Of a stretch of 64,000 nt of DNA, positions 53,106 to 61,851 are shown one piece after another (the stretch's first letter is position 1; every line of letters begins with the position of its first letter). The position numbers and the translations under genes are program-made. Origin of the DNA: Vibrio hangzhouensis (GTDB lineage: Bacteria; Pseudomonadota; Gammaproteobacteria; Enterobacterales; Vibrionaceae). The stretch spans positions 1 through 64,000 of the forward strand of contig NZ_FNVG01000018.1 in assembly GCF_900107935.1 (NCBI RefSeq), read 5' to 3'. The notes beneath the pieces are model-generated. The model saw only the letters and a list, made by a program, of their open reading frames with translations, made no database searches and was not told the origin of the DNA.

Positions 53106-53146
53106 TTTGTTAGAATCTCGCTGCCTTCAAATCAACAGACCGAATT

Positions 53147-54274
53147 ATGTATAAACTCACTTTCTCTCTCGACGACTTCCTTTCCAATTATTGGCAAAAA
53201 CAGCCCACGATCATCAAAGGCGGTTTTGCCAACTTCCAGGATCCTATTACACCGGAAGAACTGGCGGGTCTGACAATGGAAGAAGAAATCGACTCACGTT
53301 TTGTCTCAAATCTGAATGATAACTGGAGCGCAGAGCATGGCCCTTTCGATCAACAAAAGTTTGAAACACTTGCCCCGTCAAACTGGTCGTTCATTGTTCA
53401 GGCTGCAAATCATTGGCATGCTGGTGCTGCAGAGCTAGTAACCCCCTTCAAGCAAATACCTCAATGGCTGTTTGACGATTTAATGATTAGCTATTCGGTC
53501 GAAGGGGGTGGTGTTGGGCCTCATATTGATCAATACGATGTGTTCATTATTCAGGGAATGGGAAAACGTCATTGGCGAGTGGGTGCAAAGGACACAGGTC
53601 AATACAAAGAGACGCAGCGCCACGAGGCGCTACGCCAAATCGAATCTTTTGACGCCGACATTGATCAGGTTCTTGAACCTGGTGATATTCTGTATATTCC
53701 ACCAGGCTTCCCACATGACGGTTATGCGTTAGAACCCTCACTGAGTTATTCCATTGGTTTCCGCTCGCCAAAAGAACAAGAGTTGATCAGCAACTTTGCC
53801 GACTATGTACTGGCACACGACATGGGCGATGCCCATATGCATAAACCTGAGCTTGGAACACAGGCCAATCAAGGTGAGATTTCAACCAGTGACCTCGACA
53901 CTCTGTCAGCCATGTTACGAGCACAACTTGATAATCAAACCATCGTGAAAGACTTCATCGCTTGCATGCTCAGCCAGTCCAGACACCAACTCAATATCAT
54001 TGAGCCGTCACCAAAATGGACCTCAGAAGAGGTTGCCGAACATCTGGCAAACGGTGGAGAATTTTACAAAGTATCGGGACTGAGAGCTCTGATTCATGAA
54101 GACGAACCTAATGTTGTCTACATCAATGGTGAAGTATTCAAGGTTCCTGAAAACCTGACCCCTCTCGTCTCTCAGTTGACCAATACCGAACAAGTCTCTG
54201 ATGCAGAACTGTCTCCGCAAGGAGTTTCTCTACTCACAGACCTAATCAATAAAGGATACTGGTATTCAGAATAG
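53147..54274 (+). CDS. roxA: Ribosomal protein uL16 3-hydroxylase RoxA (YcfD)
   Basis: A 375-residue JmjC-type Fe(II)/2-oxoglutarate oxygenase, matching E. coli YcfD/RoxA (373), which hydroxylates an arginine of ribosomal protein uL16. The iron triad lies in GPHIDQYDVF (H-x-D) and FPHDGYAL (distal His). The N terminus SLDDFLSNYWQKQPTIIKGGF and PEELAGLTMEEEIDSRFV are typical, as is the C-terminal helical dimerisation part with a winged-helix-like end. It is monocistronic, starting about 40 bases after the puuB terminator, with a weak ribosome-binding site. Confidence 0.93.
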   Translation: MYKLTFSLDDFLSNYWQKQPTIIKGGFANFQDPITPEELAGLTMEEEIDSRFVSNLNDNWSAEHGPFDQQKFETLAPSNWSFIVQAANHWHAGAAELVTPFKQIPQWLFDDLMISYSVEGGGVGPHIDQYDVFIIQGMGKRHWRVGAKDTGQYKETQRHEALRQIESFDADIDQVLEPGDILYIPPGFPHDGYALEPSLSYSIGFRSPKEQELISNFADYVLAHDMGDAHMHKPELGTQANQGEISTSDLDTLSAMLRAQLDNQTIVKDFIACMLSQSRHQLNIIEPSPKWTSEEVAEHLANGGEFYKVSGLRALIHEDEPNVVYINGEVFKVPENLTPLVSQLTNTEQVSDAELSPQGVSLLTDLINKGYWYSE

Positions 54275-54585
54275 GTCTGTAAAGCCATCACATTGCTCGC
54301 TGCGAAGGACGCACCTTCTCTGCGAGCAAAATCGCTAAACATACATCACGAACTGCACACATCTTTCCTAGGATAATGACCATTTTTTGCCTGCGTTTCG
54401 AAAATGCATTAGATAAATTAACACTAGGATTAGCAGAGCTATATCTATTATTGAAGCTCTTTCACAGATATATATTTTGTTACTTTTGGTTTCCCTAAAT
54501 ACATATTCCAATTGACCACGATCATCTCTCTAGCACATCAAATTCCTCAGACTATGCACACTGTTCCACAAACTAAGGTTGTCAT
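54275..54585. other. Intergenic stretch before the YjiH-type gene
   Basis: 311 bases without a gene. TTGCTCGC (54293-54300) and GCGAGCAA (54322-54329), with an inner GAAGG/CCTTC pair, form a hairpin shortly after roxA, but no T-run follows. The rest is AT-rich and presumably holds the promoter of the next operon. Confidence 0.5.
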
Positions 54586-55323
54586 ATGTCTGATACAACG
54601 AAAGAACGTAAGGTAACGATAGGAAGCTACATTGCCCTGGCTTTTGCTATCGTGTTTTTCTCTGGTTTACTCCAGTCCAACGAATGGTACGGAGTTTTCG
54701 ACTTCACTACTTTGAATGGCGCATTTGGTCAGGTGGCACACAATGTCACTGAAACCGAGGCGGGCGTTCAAGCAGCAACGACCTCCTTTCGCGGTGTAGG
54801 CGGCAGCGGTGCCCGGGACGGTTTCATTTTTGCCCTCACGTTGATCCCGACCGTGATGTTTGCACTGGGGATGATTAACGTTCTGGAGCATTACGGTGCT
54901 CTGGATGCGGCTCGTAAACTTCTCTCTCCCCTTCTTCGTCCACTAATGGGCATCCCGGGTAATTCGGGCCTGGCTCTTATCGCTTCACTGCAGAGCACCG
55001 ATGCCGGCGCGGCAATGACCCGTCAACTGAAAGACGAAGGCCATCTTAGCAAACGAGAGACCGATGTCTTTACCATGTTCCAGTTCACTGCAGGTGCTGC
55101 CATCGTGAACTTCTTCTCTTCGGGTGCGGTACTGTTCACTTTGACTATGATGGATGGTTCTCTGGCCGTCTCTTCATCAATTGGCCTGGCGGTAGCCGTG
55201 ATGTTCTTGTTTAAATTTGTAGGGGCGAACCTGTTCCGCTTGTACCTGAACATCACTGAAGGCAAAGAAGACAAAACAGGCAAAGATGAACCATCTCTAG
55301 CTAAACAGGGGGCCGCATCATGA
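54586..55323 (+). CDS. yjiH: YjiH-family nucleoside-recognition-domain membrane protein
   Basis: A 245-residue inner-membrane protein with about five hydrophobic segments. It is related to E. coli YjiH and spore-maturation SpmA-type gate domains (ALGMINVLEHYGALDAARKLLSPLLRPLMG, SLQSTDAGAAMTRQL). AAGGTTGTC precedes the ATG. The stop overlaps the start of the YjiG-like partner by four bases, so the two form one transporter-like pair. E. coli yjiH-yjiG sit next to iadA (isoaspartyl dipeptidase), but no peptidase is near here. Substrate unknown. Confidence 0.85.
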   Translation: MSDTTKERKVTIGSYIALAFAIVFFSGLLQSNEWYGVFDFTTLNGAFGQVAHNVTETEAGVQAATTSFRGVGGSGARDGFIFALTLIPTVMFALGMINVLEHYGALDAARKLLSPLLRPLMGIPGNSGLALIASLQSTDAGAAMTRQLKDEGHLSKRETDVFTMFQFTAGAAIVNFFSSGAVLFTLTMMDGSLAVSSSIGLAVAVMFLFKFVGANLFRLYLNITEGKEDKTGKDEPSLAKQGAAS

Positions 55324-55787
55324 GCGAAGTGAAAGCAAAAAAACCTATGGTTACTGACATCTTCGTTGAAGGTGCGAAAAAGGGCTGGGTCATTGCGACT
55401 ACTTCTACTGTACCTAATGTGTTGATGGCATTCGTCATCATCAAAGCGCTGCAAATCACTGGAGCTTTAGATGCGATGGGGGCCATATTCTCTCCCGTTA
55501 TGGCCGTGTTTGGCTTACCCGGTGAAGCAGCTGCGGTACTGATCGGCGCATGGATGTCAATGGGTGGTGCCGTCGGCGTGGTGATTACCTTGTTTGATCA
55601 GGGCATTCTCAATGGCACACACATCGCGATCCTGGCTCCAGCTATCTACCTTATGGGCTCTCAGATTCAATATATGGGTCGCATCATGGGGCCAATTGGA
55701 ACCGAAGGTCGCTATATTCCGGTTATGATTGCTATCTCGGTACTGAATGCATTTGGCGCAATGTTCTTGATGAACATTTTAGTTTAG
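55320..55787 (+). CDS. yjiG: YjiG-family membrane protein
   Basis: A 155-residue inner-membrane protein with about four hydrophobic segments, matching YjiG in size (153) and pattern (VEGAKKGWVIATTSTVPNVLMAFV, the nucleoside-recognition Gate motif GLPGEAAAVLIGAWMSMGGAVG, and NGTHIAILAPAIYLMGSQIQ). It overlaps yjiH by four bases (ATGA), implying a two-subunit membrane complex. Function unknown; possibly peptide- or nucleoside-related transport. Confidence 0.87.
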   Translation: MSEVKAKKPMVTDIFVEGAKKGWVIATTSTVPNVLMAFVIIKALQITGALDAMGAIFSPVMAVFGLPGEAAAVLIGAWMSMGGAVGVVITLFDQGILNGTHIAILAPAIYLMGSQIQYMGRIMGPIGTEGRYIPVMIAISVLNAFGAMFLMNILV

Positions 55788-55814
55788 AAGTCCTGGGGGC
55801 CTAAAGACAGAATT

Positions 55815-55841
55815 AAACGCCCTTCAGTTTGAAGGGCGTTT
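55815..55841. terminator. Terminator after yjiG, facing the chemoreceptor
   Basis: 11-bp perfect stem AAACGCCCTTC / GAAGGGCGTTT (55815-55825 with 55831-55841) with a T-run on the plus strand. It also lies just past the end of the converging receptor gene. Confidence 0.9.
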
Positions 55842-55844
55842 TTT

Positions 55845-57842
55845 TTAGACTTTGAAACTGGCGACTTGAGATTGGAGCTGTCCTACATTTTGCGTGACTT
55901 GCTCCGTAGTTTGGTTTGCTTCTCTTGATTGTTCTGCGACCGACTTGAGAGACTCATTAATATTGTTGACCAATTTCGAGATCGATTGTGTGGCGACCGC
56001 TTGTTGCTCGGCAGTGGCCGCGAGACTGGCCATCTGATCGTTAACCAGTTCGACTTGCTTCCCTGAAGACTGAATACGTGACAGGGCTCCACTGGTTTGA
56101 CTCATCGCTTGCGACGCAATGGTCGTGCCTTCTTTGATCTGCTCGACTACCCTGCCAGTGGAAGAGCGAATGGCCTGAATGATCGTGTTGATTTCTGTTG
56201 TTGACTCTGTCGTGCGACTTGCCAACATACGTACTTCATCCGCAACTACAGCAAACCCGCGCCCCTGCTCACCAGCCCTGGCTGCCTCAATCGCAGCATT
56301 CAACGCCAACAAGTTGGTTTGTTCCGCCAGTCCCTCGATGACTTCCGTCACTTTGCCAATCGCCTGACTTTCATTGTTCAATTGCTCAACCAACTGTTGT
56401 GTCGTCTCGATGGCCGTGACCATAGAAATCATATTGTTGTGGTTATTAGTCAGTTCCTCTTCACCTGAGACAAGCTCTTGCTTTGCGTCAATCAACGCAG
56501 TTGAAGAAATCTGAACCTGGCTCGCTGTTTGCTCTGCGCCCACCGCAACTTCAGATAAAGAATGCCCAATTTCATCTACATGAGCTGACTGCAGCTCTAC
56601 CTGACTGTAACTCTGTCGGCTATTTTGGGTCAGTTCTTTCATCCTGTGCTCGACAACCTGAACACTCTGAGTCACTTGACCAACCAAATGAGACAAAGAC
56701 TGATTCATAGCGTTGATTGAGTGCGTAAGCTCTGAAAGTTCGTCGCTGCCTGTGACCTCAAGAGGTTCACTAGACACGTCGCCATTGGCGATAAGGTGCG
56801 CGCGGTTAGCTATCTTAGATATACGAGTGCCAATCTGGTGACCCAACACTTGAGAGACAATAACAGCCGCTATAAGGAAAACAACACAACCCAATGCCAA
56901 CACCATCATCAGAGTTGTAACGCTGCGGGTAAGGCTTTGTTCCGTCGACAGTGCATTTTGCTGCTGGAATGACACAATCGCATTAAGCTCATCCTGAACC
57001 TGTTTGATGGCAGGAAGCAAAGATTCTGCCATCAGACGATTGGACTGATTCCAATTGTCCGATTGTCTAAGTTCAATCACTTGATTTGCTAAAGGTACAT
57101 ACAGCGACTTCATTTCATTAAACAATGACCATAAGCTCTGGTCACTGTCACTCAGATAATCCAGTTTGTAGCCGATTTGAGTTACCACGTTTTGGTGATG
57201 TTTCATCAAATCATGGTATTTATCGAGATAATCCGACGCACCGTACTGCAAGTAGTCACGTAGTGACGCAAGAGCATTGGCGAGCGAGTTGTAGGCATCG
57301 GCATAGAGTTTGAACAGACGCTTGCGATCTCCACCTTCGGTTCGTCCTGCCTCATCATTAATCAGCCCCTGAAGTTGGTCTAGAGCCACTTCTGCTATTG
57401 GAGCTGCTTCATTAATAAAAAGAGTATGGGCTGGCAGGTTTTCATCCGAATGACCCAAAGACAAAATTTCACTGGCAGTGGAACGAATCGCCGTCCAGCT
57501 TTCACTGATTGTCTGATATTGCTCGGCTGTGATTAATGACTCCAGGCTAATCAATTGCACATCGACGTTATCGATATGCCCCAACACTTGGCTCTGGTAC
57601 TGGCTCACCTGTTCTTCCGACCCCACCAGCAACAGATAGCCACGTAACTCTGAAACGGTAGTCTGAAGTGACTGTCCAAACTGGCGGCTGGCATCCACGG
57701 TTGGCAAGTCGTTCAGTAATAACGACTGCGTTTCCGTCTGTAATCCCTGCACACTTCGATAGACAAATAGTGACGAGACGATAAAAAGTACACCAAGCGT
57801 CAGAAAACTGATTCTGAGCTTACCTGATATCGAGAGCTTCAT
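55845..57842 (-). CDS. Methyl-accepting chemotaxis protein
   Basis: A 665-residue transmembrane receptor. TM1 lies at about 10-28 (ISFLTLGVLFIVSSLFVY), followed by a large all-helical periplasmic domain (about 29-300) whose two helix bundles recall the HBM (helical bimodular) type that binds organic acids. TM2 is at about 312-335, then HAMP (about 335-390) and the signalling hairpin EGLAEQTNLLALNAAIEAARAG...GFAVVADEVRMLASRTTEST. There is no C-terminal CheR/CheB-binding pentapeptide. It controls flagellar motion through CheA/CheW. The ligand is unknown. Monocistronic. Confidence 0.92.
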   Translation of the reverse strand: MKLSISGKLRISFLTLGVLFIVSSLFVYRSVQGLQTETQSLLLNDLPTVDASRQFGQSLQTTVSELRGYLLLVGSEEQVSQYQSQVLGHIDNVDVQLISLESLITAEQYQTISESWTAIRSTASEILSLGHSDENLPAHTLFINEAAPIAEVALDQLQGLINDEAGRTEGGDRKRLFKLYADAYNSLANALASLRDYLQYGASDYLDKYHDLMKHHQNVVTQIGYKLDYLSDSDQSLWSLFNEMKSLYVPLANQVIELRQSDNWNQSNRLMAESLLPAIKQVQDELNAIVSFQQQNALSTEQSLTRSVTTLMMVLALGCVVFLIAAVIVSQVLGHQIGTRISKIANRAHLIANGDVSSEPLEVTGSDELSELTHSINAMNQSLSHLVGQVTQSVQVVEHRMKELTQNSRQSYSQVELQSAHVDEIGHSLSEVAVGAEQTASQVQISSTALIDAKQELVSGEEELTNNHNNMISMVTAIETTQQLVEQLNNESQAIGKVTEVIEGLAEQTNLLALNAAIEAARAGEQGRGFAVVADEVRMLASRTTESTTEINTIIQAIRSSTGRVVEQIKEGTTIASQAMSQTSGALSRIQSSGKQVELVNDQMASLAATAEQQAVATQSISKLVNNINESLKSVAEQSREANQTTEQVTQNVGQLQSQVASFKV

Positions 57843-57998
57843 CCTTAAACCTCTGAGTAATTCTGACTAACTTGTCACTATATCGGCAATCACCGTCAAA
57901 ATTAAACAAATTGTTTTACTTTTTGTTGCTAAGTCTTTGCGAAGGTTAGTATTTGTACTTAGTATTATCTAATCAGCACGCAGTAGTGGACTTCCGTT

Positions 57999-58919
57999 AT
58001 GGCCAAAGACCTGTTCGCCAATCTTGACCTAAATTTGTTACGGACTTTTATCATCCTTAATCAGGAGCGGAATATGCGTAAAGCCGCGGAGAGATTATTT
58101 GTCTCTCAGCCAGCGGTCAGTAAGGCTCTACAGCGATTAAGAGATCACTTTGGCGATGAGTTGTTTGTAAAGACCCATCATGGGCTCAGAGCTACCGAGC
58201 GAGCCAATCAACTTGCCGAGTCTATCGCCCCTATATTAGATGACCTGTCCAGTGCTATTAATCACTCGGCCGAGTTTGACCCCAGCCAACTGGAAGGTGT
58301 AATTAAAGTCGCCATCTCCCCTTTTTTTCTTGCGGGCATTGCATCCAAGCTTTTCCAGACACTTCACTCAGAAGCCCCCAATGTGCAGATTCAGTTTCTT
58401 AACTGGAGCAAGACCACACTTCAGGACATCGTTAATGACGATGTACATATCGGCCTCAACTACGCCATCGGTCATGCCCCTAAAGAACTGGTGCAAAAAT
58501 ATCTGGTGACTGATGACTTCAGAGCCTACATTCGCACTGACCATCCCCATACAAACAACTATGTCGACCTACAGCATAGTGCGGATTTTGAGATAGCCAC
58601 GTTGATAGCAGCAGACTGGAATTCCAATATCTCCAATACCGAAAAGCTATTGCGTTTGCGAAACTTCCAGCCAAATATCGTATTTCGCTCAGAATTGCCT
58701 TCGGCCATCATAGATGTGGTCAAAAACACCGACATTTTGTTCCCGGGTTCTAAATATCTCAATCTCGATGCCCACCCTAACCTACGCTCCCTGGACATCC
58801 TCTTTGCCAATGAGTCTATTAACACCGAAATTAACGCCTTTTATCACTACAAGAATCGCAGTAACGCAACCACTCAATGGCTGCGAAGCAAGCTGTCTGA
58901 CATTTTGGATAAATGGTAA
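57999..58919 (+). CDS. LysR-family transcriptional regulator
   Basis: A 306-residue LysR regulator. The N-terminal winged helix-turn-helix (about 8-67: NLLRTFIILNQERNMRKAAERLFVSQPAVSKALQRLR) is followed by an effector domain with a VIKVAISPFFLAGIASKLFQTL start. LysR proteins often control divergent genes: the chemoreceptor lies across a 156-base gap, and the GH16 cluster converges from the other side. No target is evident. The start codon has a weak ribosome-binding site. Confidence 0.87.
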   Translation: MAKDLFANLDLNLLRTFIILNQERNMRKAAERLFVSQPAVSKALQRLRDHFGDELFVKTHHGLRATERANQLAESIAPILDDLSSAINHSAEFDPSQLEGVIKVAISPFFLAGIASKLFQTLHSEAPNVQIQFLNWSKTTLQDIVNDDVHIGLNYAIGHAPKELVQKYLVTDDFRAYIRTDHPHTNNYVDLQHSADFEIATLIAADWNSNISNTEKLLRLRNFQPNIVFRSELPSAIIDVVKNTDILFPGSKYLNLDAHPNLRSLDILFANESINTEINAFYHYKNRSNATTQWLRSKLSDILDKW

Positions 58920-58924
58920 AAAAC

Positions 58925-58957
58925 TCCCCCAACCCATACAGATTGGAGGAGTCTTTT
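58925..58957. terminator. Terminator-like hairpin between the LysR and GH16 genes
   Basis: ACTCCCCCAA pairs with TTGGAGGAGT across about 12 bases with one mismatch, followed by CTTTTAG on the plus strand. It serves the converging LysR and GH16 genes. Confidence 0.6.
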
Positions 58958-58996
58958 AGTTCTTAGTCATCATTGGTGACTGACTGAGCGAGAAAG

Positions 58997-60589
58997 TTAC
59001 TTCTCAAACCGAATATTATCCAGCTTAAAGGTCATCGCACCTTGTGGTTCAAAGACCAGCAGGTTGCTAATGGCTTTCGGGTTCGCCTGATTGCCACCTA
59101 CAAAGCGGTTATCACTATCCAGGATATCGGCGATAGCGATACGGACTTCACCCCACTCTCCAGTTGCTGGAAGTGGCACTGTATAGTCACTGGTTTTTGG
59201 CCAGCCACTGTCCATCTTAACTAGCAGCTCAGTCCCGTTACCCATGCTTTCCACTTTCATATCAAACACCAGTACACCCGTTTCTTTCCAGTGACTGACA
59301 TCGGTTACAGGTGAGCGGAAGTAGATATTGCCCGCACCATTTTGTTTGGTGATTTCCAACACAGAACCACGACCCGCTTCCTCAACTTCCTGATGCTCAA
59401 CAAGGTTCACCGGATCATAACTCGCGTAAGCAAGCGCAGCGTTCAATGAGTCCGTGAAGATGTCCAGAACCGGTCCATCAGCATAACTATCATCAGCAGC
59501 TAAAATAGCAGGCGCTGCATGTCCTTCAACAAGTTTGGCCTCCTCTGACGTGCTCGCACAACCTTTGCCTTTCCAACGGTCCACTTTACAGCGATACACT
59601 TTCACAGAGTCCACTAGCATAGTTTTCGGGAACGTATCCGGGTCGATACCTTTCTGGTTTGCATTGGCCGACCAGGAGCCGCCAACTGCCAGGTTCAACA
59701 ACAGGTGGAACTTTTCATCAAACGGAGCAGCACCCTTAGCGTTAACTAAACCACCTTCCTGTTCGTATTGGCTATACCAACCATCCTGAGTTTGTGTTGC
59801 ATAGTGAATGTTGTCTACGTACCAGCGAATCTCCCCCTCTTCCCACTCAATAGCGTAGGTATGGAATCCATCCGCAGGGTTCACACCACCCGGTAATGTA
59901 GCGCCTTGTCCACTGTAGACGTTGTCAGGCCATTTTTTACCGTAGTGCAAACTACCATAGATGCGGTTCTCACCTTGCCCAGCGGTTGCTCCCGGTGCAT
60001 CAGACTGAGATTTCAGGTTCACGGCTTCCATGATATCGATTTCGCCAGAAGCTGCCCACGTACCGTATTTGTTTTCTGTTGGTAACATCCAGATCGCTGG
60101 CCAGGTTCCCTGCCCTTCCGGAAGCTTAGCGCGGATCTCAAAGCGACCATATTTATGATCACGTTTATTCAGGGTGCGTAGACGCGCAGAGGTGTAAGGC
60201 AAGCGCTTTTCAGGGCCAGCTTTTCCTTCTGGGTTATCTGGACCTGTATAGCTCTCCTTGAGGGCAACGATATGCAGCATGCCGTCTTTTACAAATGCGT
60301 TTTTGTCCCGCTTGGTATAACACTGCTGTTCGTTATTGCCGCCGCCCCAACAGTTTTCTTCCAAACTCCAGTTACGTTTGTTGATTTCGTCACCATCAAA
60401 CTCGTCTTCCCAGACAAGTTGCCAGTTATCGCTAGGTGTGACTGGCGCATACTCTAAAGCCACAGGCGCTTGAGTCTGTACCAGATCGGTATCTCCATCC
60501 GTGCTATCACCGGTGCTTGCACAACCTGACAATAATGTCAGTGTCGCCAGCGAACTGAATACCGCGGTGTGATTTACAAAATGTCGCAT
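58997..60589 (-). CDS. GH16 lipoprotein (probable laminarinase) with C-terminal carbohydrate-binding-like domain
   Basis: A 530-residue lipoprotein (lipobox LLSGC, Cys23). The GH16 catalytic domain spans about 50-345 with the E-x-D-x-x-E core at 183-188 (GEIDIMEAV), Glu183 being the nucleophile and Glu188 the acid/base. The extra Met (EIDIME) is the laminarinase (beta-1,3-glucanase) form. Residues about 380-530 are a beta-sandwich like the ExoP-type galactose-binding module. It is anchored to a membrane and would cut beta-1,3-glucan near the cell. GGAGAGTAGTA precedes the ATG. Confidence 0.88.
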   Translation of the reverse strand: MRHFVNHTAVFSSLATLTLLSGCASTGDSTDGDTDLVQTQAPVALEYAPVTPSDNWQLVWEDEFDGDEINKRNWSLEENCWGGGNNEQQCYTKRDKNAFVKDGMLHIVALKESYTGPDNPEGKAGPEKRLPYTSARLRTLNKRDHKYGRFEIRAKLPEGQGTWPAIWMLPTENKYGTWAASGEIDIMEAVNLKSQSDAPGATAGQGENRIYGSLHYGKKWPDNVYSGQGATLPGGVNPADGFHTYAIEWEEGEIRWYVDNIHYATQTQDGWYSQYEQEGGLVNAKGAAPFDEKFHLLLNLAVGGSWSANANQKGIDPDTFPKTMLVDSVKVYRCKVDRWKGKGCASTSEEAKLVEGHAAPAILAADDSYADGPVLDIFTDSLNAALAYASYDPVNLVEHQEVEEAGRGSVLEITKQNGAGNIYFRSPVTDVSHWKETGVLVFDMKVESMGNGTELLVKMDSGWPKTSDYTVPLPATGEWGEVRIAIADILDSDNRFVGGNQANPKAISNLLVFEPQGAMTFKLDNIRFEK

Positions 60590-60665
60590 TACTACTCTCC
60601 GTTATACGAGATTAACTAGTCACAGTGTTGCCGTTACATTCGGCAACTCTGCATCATCCTGAATC

Positions 60666-61712
60666 TTATTTTTTATGGGATTGTGCTCGTCTTGACCTTC
60701 TCATTAACGCTGCAATGAATCCCAAAATGAGTGAATGTATTGTGGTTCCCCCTCCAGAGTTGGCTGCCGTGGTCTGCGTGCTGCCACCGTCATCTTGATT
60801 GTCGGGAATGTCATCTTGACTCTCAGGAACAGGGGTATCCTCATCGCAAAACGTGACGTGATTGGTATCACTGGGTTGGCAATGTGCAATGTAGTCCACT
60901 TCCATCGTCGCCATTTCCAACGACGGGTCAATGCTACCTCCCAAATTGCCGCCCATTGCTACGTTAAGCAACGCGAACATTGGCTCTTCATAGCGATCGC
61001 AGTAACGCAAGTCATGACTAGTGACGAGTAGTTCATCGATAAAAAAGTCAACTCGATCTTTCGTCCATTCAATCGCATATCGATGCCAATCCTGTACATC
61101 CTGAGCACCGTTTGGGTATGAATATCGATACTCATGACCGCAACCGGCGTAATTGAAAAAGTTAGTGATGTAGGTATCCGGTTCGTTGGAGAACCACTCC
61201 CAAACATCGATTTCGCTCGCGCCCTTATTTGGCCAGCCTACGTTGTCCCCATCGCCTTTAATTGGTTGTTCTGCAATACGATTTTCTAGCATCCAGAAAG
61301 CCGGCCACGTTCCACCCTCTAATTGATGAAAACGAATTCGTGCTTCTAAACGGCCATAGAGAAACTCTTGCTTGTCTTTTGAATTTAATCGCCCTGATGT
61401 CCAGGTTTTCATCTGACCACCAAGCGTTGCACACGATTGTGTTTTCTTTCGTGCAATGATTTTTAGCGTGCCATTTGATACATCGTAATTACGCTCATCG
61501 GAATAATCGTCGTCGGTATAACATTGAACTTCGTTGTTGTAATTTGCCTGAGTCTGCGCAGTCCAGTTATTCCAATTGACCCGATCACCCTCAAAGGTAT
61601 CAATCCAGTGCACCTCCCAACCCGCCTGGGCTAAAAGTGGAGTCATTAATACACCACCCAAAACTAACGCTTTACTTGTTAGCAGCGCTTGGCGAATGAA
61701 CCTCGTAAACAT
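60666..61712 (-). CDS. GH16 enzyme with Gly-Gly-CTERM sorting tail
   Basis: A 348-residue enzyme. A signal peptide (cleavage after AQA, about 30) precedes a GH16 domain (about 31-285), with the E-x-D-x-x-E core E167-I-D-V-W-E172. The tail is an Asp/Gln/Thr-rich linker, SGGG, a hydrophobic segment (IHSLILGFIAALM) and an Arg/Lys-rich end: the Gly-Gly-CTERM arrangement processed by rhombosortase in vibrios. It is therefore predicted to be cleaved and exported by type II secretion. Linkage specificity is uncertain; the neighbouring enzymes suggest beta-1,3 or mixed beta-glucan. GGAGAGAAG precedes the ATG. Confidence 0.85.
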   Translation of the reverse strand: MFTRFIRQALLTSKALVLGGVLMTPLLAQAGWEVHWIDTFEGDRVNWNNWTAQTQANYNNEVQCYTDDDYSDERNYDVSNGTLKIIARKKTQSCATLGGQMKTWTSGRLNSKDKQEFLYGRLEARIRFHQLEGGTWPAFWMLENRIAEQPIKGDGDNVGWPNKGASEIDVWEWFSNEPDTYITNFFNYAGCGHEYRYSYPNGAQDVQDWHRYAIEWTKDRVDFFIDELLVTSHDLRYCDRYEEPMFALLNVAMGGNLGGSIDPSLEMATMEVDYIAHCQPSDTNHVTFCDEDTPVPESQDDIPDNQDDGGSTQTTAANSGGGTTIHSLILGFIAALMRRSRRAQSHKK

Positions 61713-61800
61713 CTTCTCTCCATACTCAATCGTTGTTGAAACAAACCATTCAAGTCTAATTAACCGCTTTTCATTTCAACTCTTCCCTACCCGAGTAATA

Positions 61801-61833
61801 AAGGCTCAGGCAATAATCATTGCCTGAGGCCTT
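61801..61833 (-). terminator. Terminator of the GH17 gene
   Basis: AAGGCTCAGGCAAT pairs with ATTGCCTGAGGCCTT (61801-61814 with 61819-61833, one bulge). It lies between the GH17 gene, which ends at 61852, and the next GH16. On the minus strand TTTATTA follows. Confidence 0.75.
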
Positions 61834-61851
61834 TGTTAATACTCGACAGAT

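Noticed and set aside
54293..54329. Hairpin after roxA as a terminator
   Set aside because: The arms are long but no T-run follows on either useful strand, so I only noted it in the intergenic entry.
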